The translations under genes and the position numbers were made by a program. From contig AP026546.1 of the NCBI GenBank assembly GCA_026075535.2, positions 7,750,001 to 7,814,000 of the forward strand: DNA of 64,000 nucleotides. Reading direction: 5' to 3'. The notes under the pieces were generated by a model. It worked only from the letters and a program-made list of their open reading frames with translations, was not told where the DNA came from and searched no databases. Below are positions 9,916 to 20,348 of the stretch, in pieces (position 1 is the first letter of the stretch; each line of letters opens with the position of its first letter). The stretch comes from Tricholoma matsutake (taxonomy: Eukaryota; Basidiomycota; Agaricomycetes; Agaricales; Tricholomataceae).

Positions 9916-11679
9916 TCAGTTCTGTGTTGCTGTTGGGTTTTGGAAGTAGGTTTCTATTGTGGTTTGGGCAGGTCTTGTCGGCCAGCCATTATCTGCAGTG
10001 CCTACGTTAGTTCCCGTGCAGACATCGTGTGACGCTCCTTGTCGTCTTCCCTGTGAAATGTGGTGTCTGCCTTGCTGTCGCTGGCTTGTCTGCCAGTCTT
10101 CCATGAAGCACTGTTGGTGTCTGGTGTCTGTGCTAGGGGGTCTGAAACCTGTGCTGTATTGGGGGATTTGACGTTGTGGTTCAGTTTGTGGTGCAGGCTC
10201 CAAAAGTAGTCTCCATGACTGGGGGTCGTAAGCCGTGGGGAAGAATTTGTACTTGTTCTCTGGTACTCGCATCTCTACTTTACCTTTTTCCACTGTAAAA
10301 GTTGGGCAGTTTCTGTCAGCTGCCCCATGTCCTTTTCCGGTCTTGCCCAAACAGTTCGCACAGTTAAATGTGTCTTGGTCAGTAATCTCGCACTGTGAGG
10401 TGCGGTGGTCCCCGCTGCAGCATGCACAGATGTCCTTTTCTGCCTTGCAGTCTGGTACATGGTGTCCAAACTTTTGACATTTGAGGCATTGTCTCGGCTC
10501 AGCAAGCATCTTTCTTACAGTTATGTGTTTGCCTTCTATGAATAGGCCATCCCATATGGTGGTATTGGCCATGTCCCGATTGAGGAAGCCGATAGTTACG
10601 TGCGCTACCTTCTGTCTGCTCATTCGCAGGTGTGGGGGCTTGATGTACTTCAAGAATGCGATTGAGCCTTCATTCAGCTGGTTTGTTTCTTCTAACTTTG
10701 CATGCGTGAAACTGGATCCTGCATCGAAGGTGGTTGGGATGAATTCCACTATCCCATAGTAGAGCTTATTCCGAATGTTCGAGGTGCCTCCGAAGTGCAC
10801 CATGAAGGATTTCTGCACGTCTGGGCTTTGCAGCCACACCGCTGCTTCTTCTGAGTTCAGCTGGTAGATGACATTTCCGTTCCTCAACTTCTTTGCCCCG
10901 ATGAACGTTGTTTGATATGGTCTGTTGAGACTCTCGTAGCCCATGAGATTGAGTGCCGTGTTTGCCTTTGTTACCAGGTCCTTCTCTGTTAGGCTTTCAA
11001 GTGCATTGTCAGTGATGTTTCGGTCTTTCTGAATGATAATTTGCTTAGCCGTGTTCTGCCCCTTCGCTATGATCATGGTGCAATCTGGGTGAGTTGGTTG
11101 TTGTACCACCGCTGCATAAGTAGTTGGTGTCTCTATTGGTGTGTTCATTGCATTGTTAGTGGTGGTTGTTGCTTTCTCCATGAGCTCCTGCATGGCCTGG
11201 GCCAGCTGGTCCACTGTTTCCTGGAATCCGTCGTTGAGTTCATCCATCTTACCCATGATCAACTTTGCTGCATTTGTTATGTGTTCAACAGCATCTCTCA
11301 TATCATCTACGCTTGCACTGAAGGCCTCCATGTGGTCAGTGAGTAGTGCTTTGACTCCCGTGGCTACATTATCAGCGATCTGTTGTATGTGTGCATCTTC
11401 CATGAGGAAAGTGACTGCTCTGATGCCATCTGTCATGGGTTTTGGGAGTCTATTAGTAACCCTGAACTGTAGAAGGACGTGAGATAGTATATGTAGATCA
11501 AATTGTTTACTGGGTGTGATGTAGTCTCCCGCCATTAAGTATGCGATGGCTTGTTGTTTCGATCGTATAGAGGTGTTGAGGCCATCAGCCTCTTCTAGAT
11601 CTTTCCTGGGTTTTCTTAGCATTGCCGTTGTGGTTTTCTGTCTGGTATTTGGGGCGGTAGGTATTGGTGATTGTGACAT
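9916..11679 (-). CDS. LINE ORF1, Gag-like nucleic-acid-binding protein with CCHC knuckles
   Basis: An uninterrupted 587-codon frame. The N-terminal third is helical with a possible coiled coil (about residues 115-170, rich in MDELNDGFQETVDQLAQAMQEL-like heptads). The centre (about residues 230-390) is probably the RNA-binding fold. Zinc knuckles lie at about residues 396-465: CLKCQKFGHHVPDC, CACCSGDHRTSQC and a third Cys/His cluster, CANCLGKTGKGH. Such ORF1 proteins coat the LINE RNA. It ends 92 bp before ORF2. Unlike ORF2 it has no internal stop, so it could still be translated. Confidence 0.85.
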   Translation of the reverse strand: MSQSPIPTAPNTRQKTTTAMLRKPRKDLEEADGLNTSIRSKQQAIAYLMAGDYITPSKQFDLHILSHVLLQFRVTNRLPKPMTDGIRAVTFLMEDAHIQQIADNVATGVKALLTDHMEAFSASVDDMRDAVEHITNAAKLIMGKMDELNDGFQETVDQLAQAMQELMEKATTTTNNAMNTPIETPTTYAAVVQQPTHPDCTMIIAKGQNTAKQIIIQKDRNITDNALESLTEKDLVTKANTALNLMGYESLNRPYQTTFIGAKKLRNGNVIYQLNSEEAAVWLQSPDVQKSFMVHFGGTSNIRNKLYYGIVEFIPTTFDAGSSFTHAKLEETNQLNEGSIAFLKYIKPPHLRMSRQKVAHVTIGFLNRDMANTTIWDGLFIEGKHITVRKMLAEPRQCLKCQKFGHHVPDCKAEKDICACCSGDHRTSQCEITDQDTFNCANCLGKTGKGHGAADRNCPTFTVEKGKVEMRVPENKYKFFPTAYDPQSWRLLLEPAPQTEPQRQIPQYSTGFRPPSTDTRHQQCFMEDWQTSQRQQGRHHISQGRRQGASHDVCTGTNVGTADNGWPTRPAQTTIETYFQNPTATQN

Positions 11680-11869
11680 GGTAAAGAGTATAGAGTAAGT
11701 GGGATTTAAGTGTTTATTGACGCTATGCTATCCTCGATATTTGCCTGTCTCCCCTCTCGCAACGGTGTTCATACCATGGGAAAAGTTCTAGATGGTGGCA
11801 GTACCGGATCAAGGAGTGTCCCAACTCTCTTATACCTGTTTGTGATGACTCAATAGTCATTCATGTGCA

Positions 11870-13544
11870 GGGTGTAGCATGGGTATGGGTAAACCCACAG
11901 TAAACAGCCCACAGGTTGGACAGGTATGGGTATGGTTGTTGAAATGCCAGAGCTGTGACATACCGTACCCATTTTGGTGGTGTGATGGGTATTGATGGGT
12001 TGCTTGAGTTGCCGGATCTGGCAGTTGCCAAACTACTGATCAACTTCAGATTTCCAGTTCCTCTTCACCCATGGGTGTCGCCCATCATAATAGTAAGTTT
12101 TTTGTTCCTTTCAACTAACTAAATGTGCTCTTTTCTAGGGTACAGTGTCAGCTCAACAACAGTAAGTTGTTTATTTCTTTCAATTAACTAACTGTTTCTT
12201 TTTTCTAAAGGTTCTATCTATGTTGTAACAACGAGACAGCGCCAAGACAGCACACCCATGCCTAGGACAATGACTCAGGATGGGACTGGGAGAACCCACC
12301 GCTGCAAGCCCCTGCTCACAGGGTGGATGAGTTATGAAGGAAGCAATGACAAATGGCCCATCACCTGCCCTAGCCCTGCGAGCCACTGCTCATGGGGTGG
12401 GTCGCAGGTGCTAGCAGCCAACAACAAGGGACAATGGGAAGGGGAACAACAAACAACAAATGGGAGATGGGGATGCAAGGGAGGAAGGGAGGAGAATGAC
12501 GAAGACAATGACGAACCATGCAGGGCAGAGGATGACAATGACAATGATGAATGATGAGCGACAAACCACCACCACTACAACCACAGCACCCCCATCCACC
12601 ACCAAGAATGACTGCTCACAGGGTGGAAATGGGGAGCAATGTGATGGGACAACAATGCCAGGGGACAGGGACAGAGAGGGGGATGAACGATGAGGACCAC
12701 AAGGGCAATGAGGACTGCAAGAACGACTAGGACAACGACTACCAGGCCAAGCCCAGGGCAGGGACCAGACGACAACGATGGGGAGGGCAGGGACGACAAC
12801 GACAATGTGGAGGACAGGGATGACAACAACAATGTGGAGGACAGGGATGACAACAACAACTCTCGAAGTGGGACAAACAACGAATGGCAGGGGGAAATGC
12901 AACCAGGACCAGGGCAGGGGCAAGATGACAATGATGGGGAGGACAGGGACAACAACAACAACCATTGAAGCAGGATGAGCAGTGAACAGCGAGGAAAAAC
13001 AAGCCAAGGTGAACAACCAGGAGTGGAGGGCAGGGAACCACCACCACCACCACTGCGAGGGGGGTGCTAATGGATGGGGCACCAGGGATAACAGGGACAG
13101 GGATGACAGGGACGAGAGACAGGGCCCCTCCCTCATGCTTTTGTGGGGGAGGTTTTTTTTATTTCTACCATTAATTATTTTAGTGGCTCCTCCCTTGTGC
13201 AAGGAGGTTAGTTACCTCAATAAATTTCCTCAATGCTTGTATTGCTCCCAGGCCTTATTCAATAATAACAAAATTAAGCTTAGGTATTGTATACAGATTG
13301 TAGTTAAGCTATATAAGGGTTATACAATACAAATGCACTATGGTTAGCAATCTAGAACATCAAATAGAAGGCAAAAACAGAGTCAAAACCACAGTGTATA
13401 TACATGGTGTTGCACCTGTGGTGTTTCATGACAGACCATGGTAAAAACATGTCACTGCGGTTGCAGTATTAGAATGGGTGTGGTGTTGGCGGGTGCAGGT
13501 GTGGTGTGTGAAATGTTACCTACAGTGTGACCCATGCTACACCC
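11870..13544. mobile_element. Non-coding TIR element A (1675 bp)
   Basis: The ends are perfect 15-bp inverted repeats, GGGTGTAGCATGGGT at 11870-11884 and its complement at 13530-13544. The flank is TA on the right (13545-13546) and CA on the left (11868-11869), compatible with a TA target with one substitution. Inside are two intron-like segments (GTAAGTT ... CTAACTAA ... CTAG near 12092-12138 and 12161-12210), a purine-rich GACAACGAC/CAA region (12460-13080), copies of the AAGCCCCTGCTCACAGGGTGG-type motif in shorter form, and hairpins with T-tracts at 13120-13215. The long ORFs inside are simple-sequence artefacts. Confidence 0.65.
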
Positions 13545-13684
13545 TATTCATGTGTTTTTGACAACTTTTCTCATGTGACCTTGTTGATCGGGATCTTGAT
13601 CATTGATCATCGCATTGATCACATTTCTTAGAGTTGTCACACACCTAAGGCTACTTAACAGGCTAACAACTCTTTGTTCCACTA

Positions 13685-14502
13685 GTGTTCGAAAGTCCAG
13701 TCCAGTCCGGTTTTTTGACTTCCAAATGGGGCAACCACAACTGAAACCGGTCCAGGACTGACCCAGATATTGGGGGGACTGCCTAGGACCGGTCTTCTTC
13801 AGTTAATGGACCAGAAAAAGACTGGTTCAGACCGGTTTTTTGATGTAAAATTTGTCATGCTAATATAAGCCATTTGTATCTCAACAATCACTACTTGGAA
13901 CCTTGAAAGAATAATTTAACATGATAGAGCTTGTAAATACCCAGCTTTTGATCCAATTTTTTAGAGATTTAATGAAGATTTGATGTAGCTATGACTGAAA
14001 CCAAATTACATCTGCTAAAGATGCGGGCAAAATGGAATGTGACAACCATAAGTTATGTGAGGCATATCTTACATTGATGGATGGTGAGCATATTTACCTA
14101 CATAAAATCTCCATATCCAAAAAATACAATGAAGCAAAATGATCAACATATGAGTGAGTTAGAATCAAAGTGATTCTGATGCAAGTTGAATGAAAAAAAA
14201 AACTTGTACCAAAATGAATTTGGTCATATCTTCCTCAATTCTTGACCGTTTTTGATGAACCAAAGGTCAAATTAAAGGTAATAATCATGTTTACATGGTC
14301 ATGTAATGCAAGTGACGTTTAACCAGTTGCAACAGGTTTAAACCGGTCTTTTTGCAGTCCTACATTATTTTTCAAAATGAAAGACCTGCAACTGGACTGC
14401 AAAAGACTGGTCCATAAATAGACCACTGGTCCAGTCCTAATTGGTCCAGTTCAGTCCAGTTTTGGTCCTCTTTTCGGTCCTATAGACCTGACCTTCAAAC
14501 AC
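13685..14502. mobile_element. Non-coding TIR element F (818 bp) with subterminal GGTCCAGTCC repeats
   Basis: The left end GTGTTCGAAAGTCCAG (13685-13700) and the complement of the right end, GTGTTTGAAGGTCAGG (14487-14502), match at 12 of 16 positions. Both are flanked by TA (13683-13684 and 14503-14504), a perfect target duplication. Short words such as GGTCCAGT, ACCGGTC and GACTGG recur in both subterminal zones (13695-13840 and 14330-14480). No protein is readable in the AT-rich centre. This fits a MITE-like non-autonomous DNA transposon. Confidence 0.7.
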
Positions 14503-14697
14503 TAATCACAACTCTGATTCTAGGTCTGACTTACTTTGTATCTTGTGATGAGCTGACCTTAGTCAACAGACCATAGCTTGACTGTTCTCTCTGCCACAAC
14601 AGTAGAAAGTGTACATTGTGATTCCATCGCATGTCTTGCTTACTTGTTTTTTCTTATAGCTGTTCCATTTCAGGTAAGTCTGATTGGCAAGAATTAT

Positions 14698-15018
14698 TCA
14701 ATTGAATGTGACAAACTTGAATCTGAACCCTGTCAAATCCCAGGCTGTCTTTGCAATATGTGTGGCAATGCCATGGGCAGGTTGCTCAGACTGCTCAGGT
14801 GCTGTGGTGTCATCATTCTTGTGCATAATGAATGTGTGAAACTTGAATGCACTGTCTTTGTTTTCTGTAAGAAGTTGATTGAAGATGCTCCACGCAAATG
14901 TTGGTGGGCCACCAGGTGTCTTATTCTTTCCTAATCCCTGTTGCTTCTTCTTCAAAGGATCTTCATTTTCCTTAGTGGCTTGCTTACATGTTTCTACTGG
15001 AGTCCACCAGATGAACAA
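14698..15018 (-). pseudogene. Unrecognised coding remnant
   Basis: A 106-codon frame whose composition looks like real protein (FAWSIFNQLLTENKDSAF, FHTFIMHKNDDTTAP, AKTAWDLTGFRFKF). I do not know the family. A possible upstream exon is at 15005-15080 (MAQRIERLIVHLVDSS). It may be part of one broken gene with the frame at 15629-15958. Function unknown. Confidence 0.35.
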
Positions 15019-15628
15019 TGAGTCTCTCGATGCGCTGGGCCATTCTCACGATATTGACAGAGATAAGATTAGTGTCCATGCATATGATATAATATTTCAT
15101 GTGATCTGTTTTCCAAGGGGTCCTATTGCCTGAAACTTCAACCAGCCAGTCCCTCCTGCCCTTCCTCCCCTGTTCCTGTCCCATTTTTCTCTCTCTCATT
15201 CTCTCTCTTTCATGTCCCTAAGTCTGGAGCAGATATGGTACCACCACCATGTTTTTGAGTTCCATTCCTGTGGCAGCTTCTTTTTTTCCCTGCTTTTGAT
15301 ACCTGTAGCTTTGAGTGGCTAAATGTATGTTCTGATTTCTTTGCTGTGTGTTGACCAAAGGTCAATGACAAGTGGCACCCTGTTGCTGCATTTTCCGAGT
15401 CAGTTGTAGTAGCTTTTTTTTTGGTTTTTATATTGAGCAGGATCCCTGAATACTGTTATCATGTGTACAGATTGTGTAAAAGTCACAATGCATCAGCATT
15501 CATTTGCCCTGCCATACAATTTTAAAAGATTTTAATGCTCTCTGATCTGTGCAAGGCACCCCTCCAGTGCTTCCCTGTTTATAAGCTGCTCCACATACGT
15601 TCATTGAATGTACTTTTTCTCTCAAACC

Positions 15629-15958
15629 TTATCTGTTGCATGGCTGTCTGTAGTATTCATCATTTTCAGGCTCTGTTCTTTTCAAATGTTCACCAACCTT
15701 GTGACCCCCACTTGTCTGCACTCTCTGTAATTTCTTCACAAGTCCTCTTATGCCTTCATGGGAATAGGAGTGGTGACATGACACAGCTAATGTCCAGTGC
15801 CCAGTGGTGAAGATCCTCATGTTATTTATAAGGCTCGAGGTCTTGTCAGAAATAGAAGTCACCACTGGTGATGTCCCAGGGATGTTTGGTGATTGGAAGA
15901 GGTAGCAGTTCACTGAAAGGCTGTGAGGCTGGTTAGGGTTGAACCATGTTTTCGACAA
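15629..15958 (-). pseudogene. Unrecognised coding remnant
   Basis: A 109-codon frame with protein-like stretches (TTGHWTLAVSC, SHEGIRGLVKKLQRVQTSGGHKVGEHLK). No domain recognised. It lies on the same strand as the remnant at 14698-15018 and could be another part of the same decayed gene. The rest of 14503-16346 holds nothing I can name. Confidence 0.3.
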
Positions 15959-16346
15959 TGGTAGATATTCTTAGATATGATGAGAGGATTTGAACTCAAA
16001 GATGAACTTGAAGGACAGTGAGCATTTCAGTTCCAGTCAAACCACATGGTATGATCACAGAAGGCTGTATTTCCATGTTGCACCTTCTGGTTTCTGATTA
16101 TCGGACTCAGCAGTCAGCAATCTACAGACAAATTACTATTAGACTGTCTCCCAAAACAGATTGTCGCTAGGAAAAGAATGAGTGAGCACATGGTAAAAGA
16201 AAAAGGGTGGGGAAGCAAGTTGTACACACCCATATAAAATGTCCATCCAACAGTGTTCAACTCATCCAAAAAGATGCACTGCCCATTGAGCCTTGTCCTC
16301 TATGTGTGCTGTGAGGCTTCTTCGTGTTGAGAAGGCCTGGCATCTA

Positions 16347-16382
16347 TGGTGCAGTTCACTTAGATGCTGCCTAATTCATGCA
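16347..16382 (+). repeat. Left TIR of T1
   Basis: 36 bp, inverted relative to 19369-19404; preceded by the TA target copy at 16345-16346. Confidence 0.85.
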
Positions 16383-16490
16383 GTGGCCAAACTGAGGCTC
16401 GAAAATTTTTGTAACCCTAATTTAGTGTCAGGCATGCTGCCGGCTCCAAAAATAGTGTAATTTATTCAACTAGTGATGCAGAAAAATTTT

Positions 16491-19199
16491 CAGGACACAG
16501 GACTTACCAATCCATCTCTCTGCATGGCCAAGAAACACCAGAAAGCAGCAGCAGCTCATGCACGAGCCAACAGACACAAGCCAAAACCCAGCAGTCCTCC
16601 CACTGAACTTATTCCCACTGAAATTATCCCAGAACTGTCATTGGCAGGTTCTTCTATTGATGCATTCAGTAACCTGACAACCGATATCGACATCAATGTT
16701 ATTGATGTGGACTGGGAATCCGACTGTGGATATGAGGGAGGTGTCAGTAGGAAAGACTCTGAGACAGAATACCAACCTGAAAGTGAAGACTCAGAGACAG
16801 ATTATGATGAAAGTCTTGATGAACTCAGTGGTGATGAGCTGGAACGGAATCTTGAGCGCCAACGCAAGTTGTTGGCTGAGGTTGCAGCACTCACAAAACC
16901 AACCCCATACTCCCAAATTAAGGATTCAAAAATGGCGCATCAGTGGGCAAAGGCAGAGAAAAACTGAAAGCTGGGTTATAATGGCCAATCAGGGCACAGC
17001 AAGCGATGGAAGGACAAAGGCGCTTGTGATTGGGAGGAGTGTCGAAAGGAGGCATGAACATCATGAGTTGTGATTTCGGACTGTTGAGCATTACAATTAA
17101 CATGTGGATAACAGCACAAATCCTCAAATTTCAATGATGCGCACCTTTTTCGCACCAAAAACAGTCTCCACAAATCACCGAACCCACTGCCCTATCCCGA
17201 ACAACTGAATCTTCAGCAGAGTCAAGGGAGAGCTTTATGGAGCAGGTCTTGTTCTGGTCAGATATATCAAGCAGCAGTAGTGAAGATGAGTTTGAAACTT
17301 CAGATGATGAGCTTGGTAATCGTCAGCATCCAATTGAAGTGCATTGATTGCCTCGTGTTCCACCTTGCAAACAACAGAAACTGGATGTGCCGTACAGGGT
17401 CCAGAGGCAGCAGAGACAAAAACAGAAGCTTGATGATTTGCAAAAGGCTCACATCGCAATCGAAACACTGCTGGCTTCTCGAAAAACCAAATTTGTTGCA
17501 GGGGGAAATGGTTTGCAGATATGGTGGACTCGGGCGATCAAATGTTATCTTCAGTTGAAGATGAAGAATGGGCGATCAACACAAGAGGCTGGTGAACGTG
17601 TGGCTGAGAGCCAGGGGTTTGCGCCAAGGTGGGGTGGTTGCCAGGTATGCAGTTGGGCAAAGGTGTGGGTAGCGAAGAGAGAGCTGCCAAATCTGTGAGA
17701 GGCAGCCATGCAAAAGTGAGATCACTCCTGGATGACCCTAAGGTTGCAGCTGAACTGCGAGTGTACCTGCAATCCAACAAGTGGGCCATGAATTGTGGCA
17801 AGCTGGCACAATTCTCGAAGAATGAGCTCATCCCCTCTGCTGCAGACCAATATTTATGCCAAATTGTTCGTGACAAGATGCCTTGGGGGTTGAAGAGATA
17901 TATGGAGTATGAGTTTCCACGGATTCATCTGAAAGTTGGACGAGGGATTTCACTCAGCACTGCTCATCAGTGGATGCATAAGGAAGGGTTCTGGTATATT
18001 TCATATGTGAAAAGGTTATATTATGATGGCCATGACCATCCAGATGTTGTCAAATATCGGCAAAAACACTTCTTGCCCATGATGAAGAGACACGAGGAAC
18101 AGCTGGTGAAATATGTTGTGGGGCATGTGTGGATAAGGAGGTTGCTGTGAAACCTCAAAAAACTTTGTTGAACACCAATTAGTCCTTGCTCCTCATGACA
18201 AGACAACAAGCCAGGCAAACGATGGGCATGGCAAGGGTTGGGTTCTTGACAACCAATTCCCTTTATGAACAAAAGGTCAAGGACAAGGACTTCATCAAAG
18301 TGGTGCCATTTGTGGGACAGTCGGGTATCTGAGAGAAGGAAGGCAGACATTGGAATATGGTAAAAATTATGAGGGTTATTGGACTGGGGAACTTTTCATT
18401 AAGCAGGTATATGATTCTCTACATTCTTATTTGGCAGATATTTCATTGACAATAACTACCTGGTCAGCTCAAGGAAAAATTAATACCAGCCTTCAAAACA
18501 GCCCATGGACCTGGATTCCAGGCTTTGTTTTTGATTGACAATTCTCAAGGTCACTCGGCTTACTTGGAGAATGCATTGCTTGTTTCTCGAATGAATGTAC
18601 AACCTGGTGGAAAGCAAGCATGTATGCACAATGGCTGGTTCATTCGGAATGGCAAGAAAGTCATTCAGCCAATGATATTCCCACCAAATCACAGCAATAA
18701 TCTGAATGAGGCAAAAGGTATCAAAGCTGTCCTTACTGAACATGGGCTTTACCGATCAGATCTTCAAGGGAAGTGCGAGAAGAAATGCGAGTCTAATGCA
18801 TGCTGCAATAAATGGATACTCGAGCTTCAACCTGACTTCACGGAGAAAAATCTCTTGTTCAAGAGACCATTGAAGCTGCAGGGCACTTGTGCCTCTTCTT
18901 GCCGAAATTCCATTGTGAGCTCAACCCCATTGAATACTTCTGGGGTATGGTAAAAAAGTATCTTTGTGACCATTGCAACTACTCTTTTGATGGGCTGAAG
19001 GAAAATTTGCCAAAAGCATTGGATTCAGTTCCCATACAAACCATTCATTGATGGGAACATCAGTTATTTTGCTGGGTGGATGCGTATGGGGCAGGACTGG
19101 GATTGGTTGAAGCTCAATTCAAGGTTAAGCAGTTCAGTTCTAAGCAGTACAAATCACACAGATGCATTCCAGAGAATGTAGCTACACTTTTTGATTGAT
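16491..19199 (+). pseudogene. DDE transposase of the IS630/Tc1-mariner superfamily, decayed
   Basis: The long acidic N-terminus (16491-16967) ends at a TGA. More TGAs follow near 17055-17070, where CGA would fit (EA-stop-TS-stop-VV). Central parts read VPYRVQRQQRQKQKLDDLQKA and RKTKFVAGGNGLQIWW (17360-17530), then WAMNCGKLAQFSKN, IHLKVGRGISLSTAHQWMHKEGF and YYDGHDHPDVV (17700-18150). The catalytic triad is visible: Asp in APHDKTT (18197), Asp in LIDNSQGHS (18537) and Glu in KFHCELNPIEYFWG (18917). An intron fits at 18407-18467 (GTATAT ... CAG). Frameshifts lie near 17550, 18140 and 18860. The gene ends with TGA 19197-19199. It acts as a cut-and-paste transposase in intact relatives. Confidence 0.82.
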
Positions 19200-19368
19200 G
19201 TACATACCTTGTTCCAGAGTGTGGCCAATCCGGCTCGACTGAATTTTCTTTCTCCCTCAGTTTTTGACTATATCACTATTCCTCTTAGGGATATTTTCTT
19301 AGCATAAAAACATGTCGTTTGGCAAGAGGACTAAGGAAATTGGGATTTCTTTCAAGTCGTAAAATGTT

Positions 19369-19404
19369 TGCACATATTAGGCAGTGTCTAAGTGAACTAC
19401 ACCA
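19369..19404 (-). repeat. Right TIR of T1
   Basis: 36 bp, inverted relative to 16347-16382; followed by TA at 19405-19406. Confidence 0.85.
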
Positions 19405-19465
19405 TATATCAGAACTAGTGCCTGTCCTGCGAGAAAGGAGAAGGCATCAGCAATATGGCAATTCA

Positions 19466-20346
19466 GTTTCCAGTTTTTTTTTCAGTTTTTATGGTTTCCT
19501 GGGTTGTGCAAAACCTGGGAACCAGGAAACCAGGAAACCATCATGGGCTGCTGCTCTACAGTAATTTACTACAGTAGAAATCTAGGTAATAAAATAATAA
19601 ATCTGTGGGCATGGTCAATAAAATAGTTAACTCATAATATCCTAGTAACTGAAATCATCTCATCCCTGCTGTTCATCTTTGTGTGACCATGTCGTTCGCC
19701 ATCTCTGATGTTTGTCATCTCTACTGTTCACCATCTTCCCACTGTTTGTCATCCCTATCATGTGTTGTTCCCTGCTGTTCATCATTCCCTGCCATTCATT
19801 ATCATCCATGCCATCCATTGTTTGTTGTCCTTTGTCCCAGCCATCTGTTGCCCTGCCAATGCTGGATGTTGTTTGGGTGCTTTGCATTCCAGGTGTGTTC
19901 GCGCATTTGTGTGGTCATCCAGGTGGTGTGTTGCAGGTGGTGACACAAAGCGGTTGGTTTGTTGTGGTTGTGGTTCAGTGTGGGAAGTTGTCTAGTAAGT
20001 GGTTCCACTTTAGTTTTTTGGGAGCACAAATATGACCACATGGTCCATGCATAGCTGCAGGGTATATAAGCACCCACCAAATGATTACTTTGTCCTGGGC
20101 TTGTCCCACTGCATATAAATAGTAATAATTAGTACTTACATTAGTTCATTTTTCTTACCAGTATAAGTACATCCATTATGCATACTGTAAAAGACTGGAC
20201 CTTAAAATGTTACTGTGGTTTCTGTAGTTTCTGTAGCACTTCAATTTGAGAGGTTTCCTGGAAATTGGACATGGTTTCCAGGTTCTGAAGTTTTCTGGTT
20301 TTATCTGGTTTTATTTGGTTTCTTTGGTTGAGCAACTGCTGGAAAC
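19466..20346. mobile_element. Possible TIR element E (881 bp)
   Basis: GTTTCCAG at 19466-19473 is inverted at 20339-20346 (CTGGAAAC). The flanks are CA on the left and TA on the right. Subterminal zones repeat GGTTTCC/GGAAACC and TGGTTTTATCTGG-like words. The interior, read on the - strand, is rich in GATGACAAACA and CAGGGA words, resembling the purine-rich part of element A. The TIR is only 8 bp, so the ends are uncertain. Confidence 0.4.
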
Positions 20347-20348
20347 TA

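Larger units (their letters stand above)
5604..11720 (-). mobile_element. LINE (non-LTR retrotransposon) with ORF1 and APE-RT-RNase H ORF2
   Basis: On the - strand the order is ORF1 (zinc-knuckle protein, 11679-9916), ORF2 endonuclease, reverse transcriptase, RNase H and a C-terminal zinc motif (9824-5869), then about 250 bp of 3' sequence and an A-rich tail, seen as a T-rich run on the + strand at about 5608-5634. This is the I/Tad-like layout. The length of about 6.1 kb suggests a nearly full-length copy. I could not define a target-site duplication. Confidence 0.88.
16347..19404 (+). mobile_element. Complete TIR DNA transposon T1 (3058 bp), IS630/Tc1-mariner-like
   Basis: Imperfect 36-bp TIRs bound the element: 16347-16382 starts TGGTGCAGTTCACTTAG and the complement of 19369-19404 starts TGGTGTAGTTCACTTAG, with about six mismatches over 36 bp. 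Both ends are flanked by TA (16345-16346 and 19405-19406), the target duplication of the IS630/Tc1/mariner superfamily. The only gene inside is a broken DDE transposase on the + strand. Confidence 0.85.

Noticed and set aside
5604..11870. Target-site duplication of the LINE
   Set aside because: The 5' end is not sharply defined, and no matching direct repeat is evident at both sides.
12411..13202. 263-codon - strand ORF and several overlapping ORFs
   Set aside because: They are made of simple GACAAC/CCATTGTTG-type repeats open in many frames; the region is the body of non-coding element A.
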